From the NCBI GenBank assembly GCA_947473305.1, contig CANJCB010000029.1:1-52014 (forward strand): a stretch of DNA of 52,014 nucleotides, given 5' to 3'. Under the pieces are notes generated by a model, which did no database searches, was not told where the DNA came from, and worked only from the letters and a program-made list of their open reading frames with translations. Of the stretch, positions 1 through 10,724 are shown in pieces (position 1 is the stretch's first letter; each line of letters starts with the position of its first letter). This stretch comes from Rhodospirillales bacterium. GTDB taxonomy: Bacteria; Pseudomonadota; Alphaproteobacteria; ATCC43930; CGMCC-115725. The translations under genes and the position numbers were made by a program.

Positions 1-19
1 GAAGCCCGCCAAGAAGTAG
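1..19 (+). CDS. 3' end of an upstream gene, probably groES (partial)
   Basis: The first bases read in frame as a lysine-rich tail (K-P-A-K-K) and end at TAG, 53 bases before groEL. In almost all bacteria the gene directly upstream of groEL on the same strand is groES, the co-chaperonin lid. Only the last few codons are inside the window, so the identity rests on position, not on sequence. Confidence 0.5.
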
Positions 20-27
20 GCGCCTAG

Positions 28-1722
<1,695 letters not shown>

Positions 1723-1747
1723 AGTCCGGTTGCTCGGAAGAAGACGA

Positions 1748-1780
1748 GGGCCGCGGAGAGATCCGCGGCCCTTTTTCTTT
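1748..1780 (+). terminator. Rho-independent terminator of groEL
   Basis: A perfect 10-bp stem (GGGCCGCGGA pairing with TCCGCGGCCC) with a GAGA tetraloop is followed by CTTTTTCTTT. It sits 26 bases after the groEL stop codon. Confidence 0.93.
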
Positions 1781-1862
1781 GCCTGCTCTCACTCGGGAAC
1801 GGTCAACATCCCAGGATTGCGTCACTTGCCCCACTCCCTCCCCCTCTCCGCCGTCATCCTAG

Positions 1863-1889
1863 GGCGGAAAAGCGGCAGCGCATTCCGCC
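1863..1889. repeat. Dispersed palindrome, family B, copy 1
   Basis: GGCGGAA and TTCCGCC arms flank an AAGCGGCAGCGCA centre. Nearly the same element recurs at 42820-42846, and a shorter inverted form at 17461-17486. It is preceded at about 1851 by half of a family A palindrome (CCGTCATCCTAGGG). It lies in the spacer between groEL and the convergent dioxygenase gene. Confidence 0.65.
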
Positions 1890-1903
1890 ACTTCCCGCCC
1901 CCT

Positions 1904-2758
1904 CTAGGGCTCCAGGTAATGCGGCTCCGGCCGGTTCAGCAGATCCTCGTAATGGACCAGCACCGGCTCCCCCAACCGCTGCGGCGTCCCATCCTTGAAC
2001 GCCCATTCCCCCCGGTCGCAATCCTCGGCCCTCACATAGCCGTTGAGATAAAACCGCCGGTCCTGGGCCGTCACATTCGCGCCCGAGCCATGGATCGTGA
2101 AGACGCCCCAGAGGGCCACGTCGCCGGGCTCCAGTTCCAGGTCCACCAGATGCGTGGGGTCGAGCCCCGAGCCCGCCAGCGCCGCCTCGGCCATCTTGCC
2201 GTCGAGGATGCGGGCGGGGGTTTCCAGATCCACCGCTCCCGCCATATGCGATCCCGGCAGGACCCGCATCGCCCCGCTGGCGGCGCTGTGGCGGTCCACG
2301 GCGATGCCGGTCTGGACGTAGGATTCGGCCAAATTCCGATAGGCTTCGGCCGGGCGGCGGAAGCGGACGTCCTGGTGGAAGGCGAATTCCGCCTGGGCCG
2401 CCCCCGGCGGCTTCCAATGGAGCTGATTGATGATCTGCTTCAGGTTCCGCCCCAGCAGAGGCCCCAGCAATTCCAGATAGCGCGGATCGCGCCGCACCTT
2501 CTCCAGCACCGGGTCCTCGTAGCTCGGCCATTGGGCCAGCCGCAGGATCTTGCCGAGGTTGGTGTCCTGCCCCTGGCGATAGAGCATATTGCCGTGGCGG
2601 AAGCTCGCCCGATGGGCCATGCCCGCCGCCCATTGCCGGTCGAAGGCGGCGGCGATCCAGGCCACCTCCTCCGCATCGAAGACGCCCCTGGCCACCGCAT
2701 AGCCATCGGCGCGGAAGTGTTCCGCGACCGCGTCGGCGTCCCAGCTTCTCTCTGCCAT
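1904..2758 (-). CDS. Phytanoyl-CoA dioxygenase (PhyH) family protein
   Basis: Probable non-haem Fe(II)/2-oxoglutarate-dependent dioxygenase of 284 residues. The N-terminus (HFRADGYAVARGVFDAEEVA) is typical of PhyH proteins. The metal-binding facial triad appears as H128-x-D130 in FHQDVRF and H223 in TIHGSGANVT. The segment GAMRVLPGSHMAG near residue 163 is the conserved core strand and turn. The family hydroxylates small molecules such as acyl-CoAs, ectoine or secondary metabolites; the substrate cannot be told here. Only four bases separate its start from the end of the antiporter gene upstream on the same strand, so the two are probably co-transcribed. Confidence 0.88.
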   Translation of the reverse strand: MAERSWDADAVAEHFRADGYAVARGVFDAEEVAWIAAAFDRQWAAGMAHRASFRHGNMLYRQGQDTNLGKILRLAQWPSYEDPVLEKVRRDPRYLELLGPLLGRNLKQIINQLHWKPPGAAQAEFAFHQDVRFRRPAEAYRNLAESYVQTGIAVDRHSAASGAMRVLPGSHMAGAVDLETPARILDGKMAEAALAGSGLDPTHLVDLELEPGDVALWGVFTIHGSGANVTAQDRRFYLNGYVRAEDCDRGEWAFKDGTPQRLGEPVLVHYEDLLNRPEPHYLEP

Positions 2759-2762
2759 GCCT

Positions 2763-4544
2763 CTACCGAAGCCTGAGCCGCGTGGCGACCCGCTGGAGCC
2801 GCGAGAGCCAGGGACCGGGCGGCTTTTCCTCCGGCGGGTCGAGTTCCAATCCGGCGAGCGACACCCGGTCGCCTTGGGTCTCCTGGACGATCAGCATGAC
2901 CTCGCCGATGCGGAGCCGGTCACCCACCACCGGATGCTTCGAGCGCGCGGCCGCGAAGAGACCGGCGATGGTGCGATCCGCGATATCCGCCGCCACCGGG
3001 ATGCCGTAGCTGTCGCGCAGCATGGCGAGCGTGGTGTCGCCCCGGAAGGTGAACTCGCCGAAGAAGCCCCGGTCCTCGTCCGCGATCTCGTCGGGGGGCG
3101 CGAAGAGATGGTCCAATTGCGCCGCGCGCCAGGGCGCCGCCAGGAGATAGGCGTGGTCCCCCGCCCGCAAGGCCCCGGCATCGGCGGCCAGCACCACATG
3201 ATTGTTGCGGATCACCATGGCGAGCTTGGCCCAGTCGGGGATCGCGGTCTCGTGCAGCACCGGGCTGTCGGCCGGCACCGCATAGCCCACAAGCTCGTAT
3301 TCAAGCTCGCCGGGCAGGTCCAATTCGCTGCGCCGCGCGGGATGCCGCAGGGTCGGCAGCGCCAGGCCCAGCCGCTTGGCGGCGGGGGTGATCGTCCATC
3401 CCTGAACCAGAAGCGAGACCAGCACCACGAAGAAGGCCACGTTGAAATAGACCCCGCCCTTGGGGATTCCCGACAAAAGCGGGATCGAGGCCAGAAAGAT
3501 CCCGACCGCGCCGCGCAACCCCACCCAGGAGATGAAGGTCTGCTCCCGTCCCGTGAAGCGGAAGGGCAGCAGCGACAGGAAGACCGCCAGGGGCCGCGCG
3601 ATGAAGATGAGCCCCGCCGACACGATCAGCGCCGGGACCGCGTAATTCACGAGCTGCGAGGGCGTGACCAGCAGGCCCAGGACCAGGAACATGCCGATCT
3701 GCGCGAACCAGGTGGCCGCGTCGTTAAAGGCCATGACGCTCTGGAACCCGCGCATCGGCCGGTTGCCCACCACCAGGCCGGCGAGATAGACCGCCAGGAA
3801 TCCGCTGCCCTCCGCCACGGCCGCGAAGGCGAAGATGAAAATGGCGCCGGTCACCACGAACACGGGCTGCAATCCCGCCGGCAGCGAGGCCTTGTTCAAG
3901 AGCCAGGAGAGCCCCCAGCCGCCCACGAGGCCCACGGTGCCGCCGATCACCACTTCCTCGGCAAGCTGGATCGCCACGGCCCAGGCCGATCCCTCCGATC
4001 CCGCCAGCATCAGCTGGACGATGGCGAGGGTCAGGAAGATCGCCACCGGATCGTTGGTCCCGGCCTCGATTTCCAGGGTCATGCCGACGCGCTCGTTGAT
4101 CCGCAAGCCGCCGCTGCGCATCAGGAAGAAGACCGCCGCCGCGTCGGTCGAGGCGACGGTCGCGCCGAGCAGCAATCCTTCCAGCGGCGTGAAGCCCAGG
4201 GCGAGCATGGCGAAGCCGCCCGCTACCAAGGTGGTGACCGCGACGCCCACCGTCGCCAGCATCAGCGCCGGCCGCAGCGCTACCCGGAAGCTCGACAGAT
4301 GGGTCTTCAACCCGCCGTCGAAGAGGATGACCGCCAGGGCGAGCGACCCCACCAGATAGGTCAGGCGCAGATCGTCGAAGCGGATCCGCCCCAGCCCGTC
4401 CTCGCCCGCCAGCATCCCGATCCCGAGGAAGACGAAGAGCAAGGGCGCCCCGAAGCGCGTGGCCACGAGGCTCGAAAAAATGCCCGCCAGCACGAGCAGC
4501 GCGCCCAGAAGGATAAAGGTGTTTGCCGCCCCGATGCTTTCCAT
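2763..4544 (-). CDS. cvrA: Potassium/proton antiporter of the CvrA/NhaP2 type (CPA1 family)
   Basis: Inner-membrane K+(Na+)/H+ antiporter of 593 residues, close to the length of E. coli CvrA. About 12 hydrophobic helices fill residues 1-390. Conserved transport motifs are ASTDAAAVFFL (131-141) and ERVGMTLEIEAGTNDPVA (151-168), which carries the Asn-Asp pair of the family. SWVGLRGAVGIFLAS follows later in the membrane domain. The cytosolic C-terminus (about 400-590) contains an RCK_C-like domain (GYAVPADSPVLHETAIPDWA) and a second regulatory domain. The likely role is K+ and pH homeostasis. The membrane part matches the known family very closely. Confidence 0.93.
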   Translation of the reverse strand: MESIGAANTFILLGALLVLAGIFSSLVATRFGAPLLFVFLGIGMLAGEDGLGRIRFDDLRLTYLVGSLALAVILFDGGLKTHLSSFRVALRPALMLATVGVAVTTLVAGGFAMLALGFTPLEGLLLGATVASTDAAAVFFLMRSGGLRINERVGMTLEIEAGTNDPVAIFLTLAIVQLMLAGSEGSAWAVAIQLAEEVVIGGTVGLVGGWGLSWLLNKASLPAGLQPVFVVTGAIFIFAFAAVAEGSGFLAVYLAGLVVGNRPMRGFQSVMAFNDAATWFAQIGMFLVLGLLVTPSQLVNYAVPALIVSAGLIFIARPLAVFLSLLPFRFTGREQTFISWVGLRGAVGIFLASIPLLSGIPKGGVYFNVAFFVVLVSLLVQGWTITPAAKRLGLALPTLRHPARRSELDLPGELEYELVGYAVPADSPVLHETAIPDWAKLAMVIRNNHVVLAADAGALRAGDHAYLLAAPWRAAQLDHLFAPPDEIADEDRGFFGEFTFRGDTTLAMLRDSYGIPVAADIADRTIAGLFAAARSKHPVVGDRLRIGEVMLIVQETQGDRVSLAGLELDPPEEKPPGPWLSRLQRVATRLRLR

Positions 4545-4679
4545 CGGGGAAGTTTACGGGAGGAATGAGGAAAAGCGATGGCGGAATGGGAATGGACGGG
4601 GATGTTTTCGGAGATGGTCCGGAGCGTGAAGCCCTGCGAAATTTGCTTTCTTCCGCCATCGCCTCCTCCCCCTCCCCCG

Positions 4680-4823
4680 CGTCATCCTAGGGCTTGGCCC
4701 TAGGATCCACGACTAAGTGGTGGTGGGTTTTCCGCGATGGCAGGCAAACATCTTCGTGGATCCTTCTTACCGACAGCGGAAGCTGCGCTTCCGCGAGAGG
4801 CGGGCTGAACCCGAGGATGACGG
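4680..4823. repeat. REPIN-like inverted repeat, family A, copy 1
   Basis: Two palindromes in opposite orientation flank a short middle. The left one reads CGTCATCCTAGGGCTTGGCC and continues CTAGGATCC. The right end closes with CCCGAGGATGACGG. Inner sequences near 4710-4765 (GACTAAGTGGTGG and CTTCGTGGATCC) also recur in the copy at 35026-35132. It fills most of the 366-base gap upstream of the antiporter gene; nothing else is recognisable in that gap. Confidence 0.85.
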
Positions 4824-4911
4824 TCGGAGAGATGAAAACTGCGGTGCGACAATACGAGAGCCTGACAACGCGTGCTTAACCGCCTCCTAGGCCGCTCTCA
4901 CCGCCCCCCCC

Positions 4912-6183
4912 TCACACCCGCCGCGTAAACGCCCGCATCAAGAGCGGCACCGCCGCCAGCAGGATCGCCAGCACGCCCGCCGCCGGGAGGCCGGTCCATT
5001 CGATCAGCGGCCCGGTGATCAGCGCCGCCAGCACGCTCGTCGCCCCGGCGAAACTCTCCGCGACGCCGATGGCGCGGCCGCGTTCGGCGGTTTCGGATTT
5101 ATCGGCGATCAGCGCGGTGGCGGCCACATTGGCGGCGGCCCAGCCGATGCCCACGAGATAGGTCCCGATGGTCACCGACACGATATCCGCCGGCACCGTC
5201 ACCAGGAGCGCGCCGACGATTGTCGTCGCGACGCCCGGATACATGACCCGCTCGCGGCCGAAGCGATCCGCGAGTTTCCCCAAGGGAATCGTGAAGCCGA
5301 ACATCCCCAGCGAATGGAAGGTATGGGAGAAGGCGATGGCCGTCAGCGAATAGCCGTGGTGCTGCAAGACCAGCGAGGTCAGCACCATGACGATGGACAT
5401 ATTGCCCTGGGCCGCCGCGTTGCAGACGATCCCGAGCCGCGTCGGCGCATGGCGCAAGAGGGTCATCGTCCCGAACTTCGGCGCCACGGTCCCGGCCGGA
5501 GGGGCCGGCGGCGGGACATAGTTGGGATAATAGTCCCGGATATTCTGGCCGATCAGCTTGGGATCGGGCCGCACGAAATGGACCAGCGCCATGCCCCCGA
5601 CGATCAGGATGGGCATCAGGAGCCAGGGCAGCCCCAGGGGATATTGCCCAAGGCCCGGCGCGATCCGCTCCGCCACGGCGATCATGATCGGGCTGATGAC
5701 CAGCCCCGCCATGGACCCCAGCGCCACGTACCCCAGCGCCTGGGCGCGCAGGCGCGGCGGGAACATGTCGGTCGCCGCGACCCGCATCTGGTTGGCGGCG
5801 TTCATGCCCATGCCGAAGACCAGCATCCCGAAGACCAGCATACCGAAGCTCAGGATCTGCATGGACATGCCGACCGTCACCGTGCCCGCGAGCGCCAGCA
5901 CCAATCCTAAAAGAATGCCCGGCTTGCGGCCGAAGGCGTCGGTGATCTTGCCGATGGGATAGGAGACCAGGAAGCGGCTCAATCCCATGAGCGCCACGGT
6001 GATCCCCGCGAGCCCCGCCGAGCCTGTGATCGCCATGACCATCAACGGCCCTATGCCATAGGCCAGTTGCATCCCCGCCCCGGTGAAGCATTGCGACAGC
6101 GAGAAGAGCGCCGTGTTGCGCTTGATCAAAGCCGGGATGACGTAGGTGACCGGAGAAAGCGGCTGGTTCATGGGTTCTGCCAT
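4912..6183 (-). CDS. MFS transporter, probable efflux or sugar/drug type
   Basis: 423 residues with about 12 transmembrane helices in two six-helix halves. A cytoplasmic linker holds a proline-rich patch (NYVPPPAPPAGTVAPKFG) near residues 222-240. Major facilitator signature loops are visible: GKITDAFGRKPGILLG near residue 77 and GKLADRFGRERVMYPG near residue 300, both of the G-x-x-x-D-R/A-x-G-R-K/R type. The sequence does not reveal the substrate; an H+-driven exporter is the safest guess. It stands alone, with no regulator next to it. Confidence 0.85.
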   Translation of the reverse strand: MAEPMNQPLSPVTYVIPALIKRNTALFSLSQCFTGAGMQLAYGIGPLMVMAITGSAGLAGITVALMGLSRFLVSYPIGKITDAFGRKPGILLGLVLALAGTVTVGMSMQILSFGMLVFGMLVFGMGMNAANQMRVAATDMFPPRLRAQALGYVALGSMAGLVISPIMIAVAERIAPGLGQYPLGLPWLLMPILIVGGMALVHFVRPDPKLIGQNIRDYYPNYVPPPAPPAGTVAPKFGTMTLLRHAPTRLGIVCNAAAQGNMSIVMVLTSLVLQHHGYSLTAIAFSHTFHSLGMFGFTIPLGKLADRFGRERVMYPGVATTIVGALLVTVPADIVSVTIGTYLVGIGWAAANVAATALIADKSETAERGRAIGVAESFAGATSVLAALITGPLIEWTGLPAAGVLAILLAAVPLLMRAFTRRV

Positions 6184-6309
6184 CGGTGGGAAGACGGCGA
6201 TTATGGTCCCGAAGAAGCGGGCTCACCAGTGCCGATTATTTGGGCAGGGCGCGAGCGAGTTAACGCGGTCGGTCGCTATCGGATCCATCCCACAATCGGA
6301 TCCCGCCAT

Positions 6310-6340
6310 AAAAAGCCCCCCGACCTTTCGGATCGGGGGG
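6310..6340 (-). terminator. Rho-independent terminator of the binding-protein gene
   Basis: Read on the minus strand, an 8-bp stem (CCCCCCGA with TCGGGGGG) is followed by GCTTTTT. It starts about 30 bases beyond the stop codon of the solute-binding protein gene. Confidence 0.85.
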
Positions 6341-6371
6341 CGGAATAAGCTCTCGACAGGGTGGACGCCGG

Positions 6372-7952
6372 CTATTTCTCCAGCCAGGCGCCTTCCCAGG
6401 TCAGCATGCCTTCGGCCACGTTGAAGGTGCCTTTGAGCTTCTTGTTCACGGCGTCGATCTGACGGTATTCGCGCAGCATGATCACCGGGAGATCGTCGGC
6501 AAGGATCGCCTGTGCCTCATTATAGTATTTGGCGCGGTCCTTGAGGTCCGTCCGCCCTTCGCCTTGGGAGAAGAGATCGTCCACCTTCGGGTTGGAATAG
6601 TTCGACGCGTTGCCGAAGGGCTTGTTGATCATGCCCGTCGCCCACATCCGCACGACGCCGAGGGCGGGATCGGCATAGGTGCTATAGCCGTTGAGCACCG
6701 CGTCAAAATCGCTGTCGGTATGGACGCGCTTCAGGAAGGTCGCCATTTCGAGGGATTCGATGGTCACGTCGACGCCGATCTTGGCCCACATGGCCTTCAT
6801 GGCGACCGAGACCTGGTCGAACTCGGGATAGCCCTGGATCGGCAGCAGGTTGATCTTGAACCGCTTGCCGTCAGCCCCGCGCTTCACGCCGGCCTCGTCC
6901 AGGAGCGCATTGGCCTTGTCGACGTTGAAGGGATACATCTTGTTGTAGTCGATCGACTCGTCGATCGTCCAACCCATGTAGCGGGGCATGGGCTGCCGCC
7001 CGGGGTCGCCGATGCCGAACCAGGCGTTCTTGATGAGATAGTCCCGGTCGAGCGCCATCATCAGGGCATGGCGCACGCGCTTGTCATCCAGGGGCTTGCG
7101 CTTCACGTTGAAGAACAGCGGCACATAGCTCGACGGCACGTCGTCGTTGACCACCACGAGCTTGGCATTCGCGTCGATCGAGGGCTTGTCGCTCGAGGGG
7201 ATATTGCGGGTGAGATCCACCTCGCCCGCCTGGATCGCCGCCGTGCGGGCCGAGTTCTGGGTAATGACCTTGGCGATGACCGCATCGAGATAGGGCTTGC
7301 CCGGCACCCAATACTTCTCATTGCGCTCGAAGCGGAGATATTCGCCGCGCTTCCACTCCTTGAAGACGAAGGGTCCGGTCCCGACCGGCGCGGTCAAGGT
7401 GATCGGGTTGGTCCTGACATCGGTTCCGCGCAGGAGATGTTCGGGCAGCAAGGCCGCGCCCTGCATGCAGCCGAGCGAGACCATGAAGGGACCGAAGCTG
7501 CGCTTCAGGGTGATGACGACCTTGTCGGGCGCCGGCGTGTCGATCTTCGCGATCGCCTCGCCCGCCCGCTGGAAGACGGAGGAATATTTGGTGCTCACCT
7601 CTTCCAGCGTGTATTTGACGTCCGTCGAGGTGAAGGGCTTGCCGTCGTGCCATTCGGCCTTGTTGAGCTCGAAGGTATAGACGAGTCCGTCCGGCGAAAT
7701 GCTCCAGGACTTCGCCAGAACGGGCATCATCTTGTAGTTGTGGTCATATTGGATCAGCGTCTGATAGACGATGCAGCCCACCTGCTCGTCCGCCACATTC
7801 GTCTGGATCGACGGATTGAAGGTCAGCGGGTCGCCGGTGACGGTGAAGATGACCGTGCCGCCCCGTTGCGGCGTCTGGGCCTGCGCCGAACCGGTCAGCA
7901 GCAGCGCGCTGGCCGCCCCTGCGGCGAGGACGTATTTGAACCCATTTTGCAT
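6372..7952 (-). CDS. ABC transporter substrate-binding protein, family 5 (peptide/nickel type)
   Basis: Periplasmic binding protein of 526 residues. A signal peptide covers residues 1-25 and ends in the cleavage motif AQA. The mature protein has the SBP_bac_5 layout: GGTVIFTVTGDPLTFNPS near the start, LAKSWSISPDGLVYTFELNK near residue 84, GTGPFVFKEWKRGEYLRFER near residue 190, and RVRHALMMALDRDYLI near residue 290. This family delivers peptides, nickel-chelates or opines to Dpp/Opp-type permeases. No permease or ATPase gene is adjacent, so the transporter must be encoded elsewhere, or the gene is an orphan. It has its own terminator. Confidence 0.93.
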   Translation of the reverse strand: MQNGFKYVLAAGAASALLLTGSAQAQTPQRGGTVIFTVTGDPLTFNPSIQTNVADEQVGCIVYQTLIQYDHNYKMMPVLAKSWSISPDGLVYTFELNKAEWHDGKPFTSTDVKYTLEEVSTKYSSVFQRAGEAIAKIDTPAPDKVVITLKRSFGPFMVSLGCMQGAALLPEHLLRGTDVRTNPITLTAPVGTGPFVFKEWKRGEYLRFERNEKYWVPGKPYLDAVIAKVITQNSARTAAIQAGEVDLTRNIPSSDKPSIDANAKLVVVNDDVPSSYVPLFFNVKRKPLDDKRVRHALMMALDRDYLIKNAWFGIGDPGRQPMPRYMGWTIDESIDYNKMYPFNVDKANALLDEAGVKRGADGKRFKINLLPIQGYPEFDQVSVAMKAMWAKIGVDVTIESLEMATFLKRVHTDSDFDAVLNGYSTYADPALGVVRMWATGMINKPFGNASNYSNPKVDDLFSQGEGRTDLKDRAKYYNEAQAILADDLPVIMLREYRQIDAVNKKLKGTFNVAEGMLTWEGAWLEK

Positions 7953-8100
7953 AGCATCATCTCCCTAGCTAATCCGATGCGGTCTGAAGCCACATGCCGG
8001 TGAAGCCTTGCATTTTCCACCCGCCGCGTCGAGCCCGGAGAGCGTGGAAAGTCGATGCGGCCTTCCCTCCGCCGCCCGAACCCGCTAGACCCTGCGCCCC

Positions 8101-9138
8101 ATGCGTGTGGACGATTTCGATTTCGAGCTGCCTCGCGAGCTGATCGCGGACCATCCCGCCGAGCCTCGGGAAGCGGCGCGGCTGCTTTGCGTGGGCGCAG
8201 AGCTGGCCGATAGGCATATCGGGGATCTGCCGGGGCTGTTGCGGGCGGGGGATCTCATGGTCTTCAACGACACCCGCGTGATCCCGGCGCGGCTCACCGG
8301 CCGGCGCGGCGAGGCGCGGGTCGAGGTGACGTTGCATCGGGAGACGGGCGCGGGGGAATGGCTCGTCTTCGCCAAAGGGGCCAAGCGGCTGAAGCCCGGC
8401 GACAGCTTACGCTTTGCCGAGGATTTCGCGGCGGAAGTCATCGAAAAGCGCGTCGAGGGCGATGTCCGCCTGCGCTTCGACCGCCAGGGCGGCGACTTGC
8501 TGGCCATGCTGGGCAAGCATGGGGTGATGCCCCTGCCGCCCTATATCCGCCGGCCGCGAGGTGCCGACACCCGGGACCGCCACGACTACCAGACGATCTT
8601 CGCCGCCCGCGACGGGGCGGTGGCGGCGCCCACGGCGGGGCTGCATTTTACCGAAGGCCTGCTCGCACAGCTTGAGGCGGCGGGGGTCGGCCGCGCGACC
8701 GTGACGCTCCATGTCGGCGCGGGCACCTATCTGCCGGTGAAGGTGGACGACACGACGGACCACAAGATGCACAGCGAATGGGGCGAGATCGACGCCGCCA
8801 CGGCCGCCCGCATCAACGCCGCGCGAGAGGCGGGAGGCCGGATCGTCGCCGTGGGATCGACCAGCCTGCGCATCCTCGAAACCGCCGCCGATGCCGAGGG
8901 CCAGGTCCGGCCCTTCAGCGGCGAGACGGATATCTTCATCACGCCGGGGTATCGGTTCCGCGCCATCGACCTGATGTTCACGAATTTCCACCTGCCGCGC
9001 TCCACGCTCTTCATGCTGGTCTCGGCCTTTTCGGGGCTCGACCGGATACGGGCCGCCTATGAACACGCCAAGGCCGGGGGCTATCGCTTCTTCTCCTATG
9101 GCGACGCCTGCCTCTTGGAGCCTATAAGCCCGCGATGA
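8101..9138 (+). CDS. queA: tRNA preQ1(34) S-adenosylmethionine ribosyltransferase-isomerase QueA
   Basis: Transfers and rearranges the ribosyl part of S-adenosylmethionine onto preQ1 at tRNA position 34, giving epoxyqueuosine. The 345-residue length is normal. Family segments include the N-terminal [34 protein letters not shown] near residue 50, [13 protein letters not shown] near residue 178 and [19 protein letters not shown] near residue 297. It is the first gene of a queuosine operon. Its stop overlaps the tgt start as ATGA at 9135-9138, implying translational coupling. Confidence 0.97.
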   Translation: MRVDDFDFELPRELIADHPAEPREAARLLCVGAELADRHIGDLPGLLRAGDLMVFNDTRVIPARLTGRRGEARVEVTLHRETGAGEWLVFAKGAKRLKPGDSLRFAEDFAAEVIEKRVEGDVRLRFDRQGGDLLAMLGKHGVMPLPPYIRRPRGADTRDRHDYQTIFAARDGAVAAPTAGLHFTEGLLAQLEAAGVGRATVTLHVGAGTYLPVKVDDTTDHKMHSEWGEIDAATAARINAAREAGGRIVAVGSTSLRILETAADAEGQVRPFSGETDIFITPGYRFRAIDLMFTNFHLPRSTLFMLVSAFSGLDRIRAAYEHAKAGGYRFFSYGDACLLEPISPR

Positions 9139-10259
9139 CTTTCGGATTCACCCTTTCCGCCACCGATGGTGCTGCCCGGCGCGGGCAGGTCATGACCGCG
9201 CACGGCCCCATCGAGACGCCGGTCTTCATGCCGGTCGGCACCGCCGCCACGGTCAAGGCCATGACGGTCGAGGACGTCGCCGCCACGGGTGCGGAAATCA
9301 TCCTCGGCAATACCTATCACCTGATGCTGCGCCCCACGGCGGAGCGGATCGCGGAACTGGGCGGGCTCCACAAGTTCATGAACTGGAAGCGCGCGATCCT
9401 GACGGATTCCGGCGGCTTCCAGGTCATGTCGCTGTCGAAGCTCAGGAAGATGAACGAGGAGGGCGTCACCTTCCAATCCCACCTCGACGGCTCCAAGCAC
9501 AAGCTGACCCCGGAACGCTCCATCGAGATCCAGCATCTCCTGGGCGCCGACATCACCATGTCCTTCGACGAATGCACCCCCTTCCCCGCGACCCAGGAAG
9601 TGGCGCGGCAGTCCATGGAGCTTTCCATGCGCTGGGCGGAACGCTCGAAGAAGGCTTTCGTGCCGCGCCCCGGCCACGGCCTCTTCGGCATCGTGCAGGG
9701 CAGCGTCTATCCCGACCTTCGCCATAAATCCGCCGCCGCCCTCACCGAGATCGGCTTCGAGGGCTATGCGGTGGGCGGCCTCGCGGTCGGCGAGGGGCAG
9801 GAGGCGATGTTCCAGGTGCTGGACCAGACCGTCCCCCATCTGCCCGCGGACAAGCCCCGCTATCTCATGGGGGTGGGCAAGCCCGACGATATCGTGGGCG
9901 CGGTCCGGCGCGGCATCGACATGTTCGACTGCGTGCTGCCGACGCGGTCGGGGCGCACCGGCCAGGCCTTCACAAGGCGGGGGACGGTGAACCTCAGGAA
10001 CGCGCGGCATGGGGCCGATCCCCGGCCTCTGGACGAGGCCTGCGCCTGTCCGGCCTGCACCAACTACAGCCGCGCCTATCTCCACCACCTCGTGCGCTGC
10101 GGCGAGATCCTGGCGAGCATGCTGTTGACCCAGCATAATCTTCGCTACTATGGCGACCTGATGAAGGGCCTGCGCGCGGCCATCGCCATGCGCAGCCTCG
10201 ACGATTTCACCGCCGAGTTCGACGAGATGCGCCAGCTTGGCGACATCGCCCCGCTTTAA
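9135..10259 (+). CDS. tgt: tRNA-guanine transglycosylase (queuine/preQ1 insertase)
   Basis: Exchanges G34 in tRNAs with GUN anticodons (Asp, Asn, His, Tyr) for preQ1. The 374-residue protein has the bacterial length. Visible features are DSGGFQVMS with the catalytic Asp at residue 91, the GMFDCV-like segment ([11 protein letters not shown], about 255-265) holding the second active-site Asp, and the zinc site [17 protein letters not shown] (about 300-317). It overlaps queA by four bases and is followed by queF after nine bases. Confidence 0.98.
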   Translation: MTFGFTLSATDGAARRGQVMTAHGPIETPVFMPVGTAATVKAMTVEDVAATGAEIILGNTYHLMLRPTAERIAELGGLHKFMNWKRAILTDSGGFQVMSLSKLRKMNEEGVTFQSHLDGSKHKLTPERSIEIQHLLGADITMSFDECTPFPATQEVARQSMELSMRWAERSKKAFVPRPGHGLFGIVQGSVYPDLRHKSAAALTEIGFEGYAVGGLAVGEGQEAMFQVLDQTVPHLPADKPRYLMGVGKPDDIVGAVRRGIDMFDCVLPTRSGRTGQAFTRRGTVNLRNARHGADPRPLDEACACPACTNYSRAYLHHLVRCGEILASMLLTQHNLRYYGDLMKGLRAAIAMRSLDDFTAEFDEMRQLGDIAPL

Positions 10260-10268
10260 AGACCGGAT

Positions 10269-10724
10269 ATGACCGACCATACCCTCACCCAATTGGGCCA
10301 GCCGGCGAAGGCCCCCGCCTCGCCCTCGGAAGCCGAGATCGAAAAGGTCCCGAACCCCGAGAAGGGCGAGCGCTATCTGGTGCGTTTCACGGCTCCCGAA
10401 TTCACCACGCTCTGCCCGATCACCGGCCAGCCCGATTTCGCCCATCTGGTGATCGACTATGTGCCGGGGGATTGGCTCGTCGAGAGCAAGTCCCTGAAGC
10501 TCTATCTCGGCAGTTTCCGCAACCAGGGCGGCTTCCACGAGAGCACGACCATGGGGATCGCCAAGCGGCTGGTGCGGGAGATCAAGCCGCAGTGGCTCAG
10601 GATCGGCGGCTATTGGTATCCCAGGGGCGGGATGCCCATCGACGTCTTCTACCAGACAGGTGCTGCGCCGGAGGGACTATGGCTGCCGGACCAGGGCGTC
10701 GCCCCCTATCGGGGCCGGGGCTGA
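10269..10724 (+). CDS. queF: NADPH-dependent 7-cyano-7-deazaguanine reductase QueF
   Basis: Reduces the nitrile preQ0 to the amine preQ1, the free-base substrate of Tgt. At 151 residues it is the short, unimodular (type I) form. The catalytic Cys is C49 in [12 protein letters not shown]. The diagnostic QueF motif ESKSLKLYL covers residues 72-80, and the Glu of GGFHES near residue 91 fits the substrate-binding position. The 3' end overlaps the next gene, queG, by 46 bases if the queG start chosen here is right. Confidence 0.97.
   Translation: MTDHTLTQLGQPAKAPASPSEAEIEKVPNPEKGERYLVRFTAPEFTTLCPITGQPDFAHLVIDYVPGDWLVESKSLKLYLGSFRNQGGFHESTTMGIAKRLVREIKPQWLRIGGYWYPRGGMPIDVFYQTGAAPEGLWLPDQGVAPYRGRG

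Noticed and set aside
2757..4568. A 603-codon plus-strand frame opposite the antiporter
   Set aside because: Extremely rich in R, E, Q, H, D and G without any motif; the antisense antiporter is unmistakable.
10472..10678. N-terminal extension of queG back to 10472
   Set aside because: It would lie inside queF in another frame, and its sequence has no family similarity; the ATG at 10679 has a ribosome-binding site.
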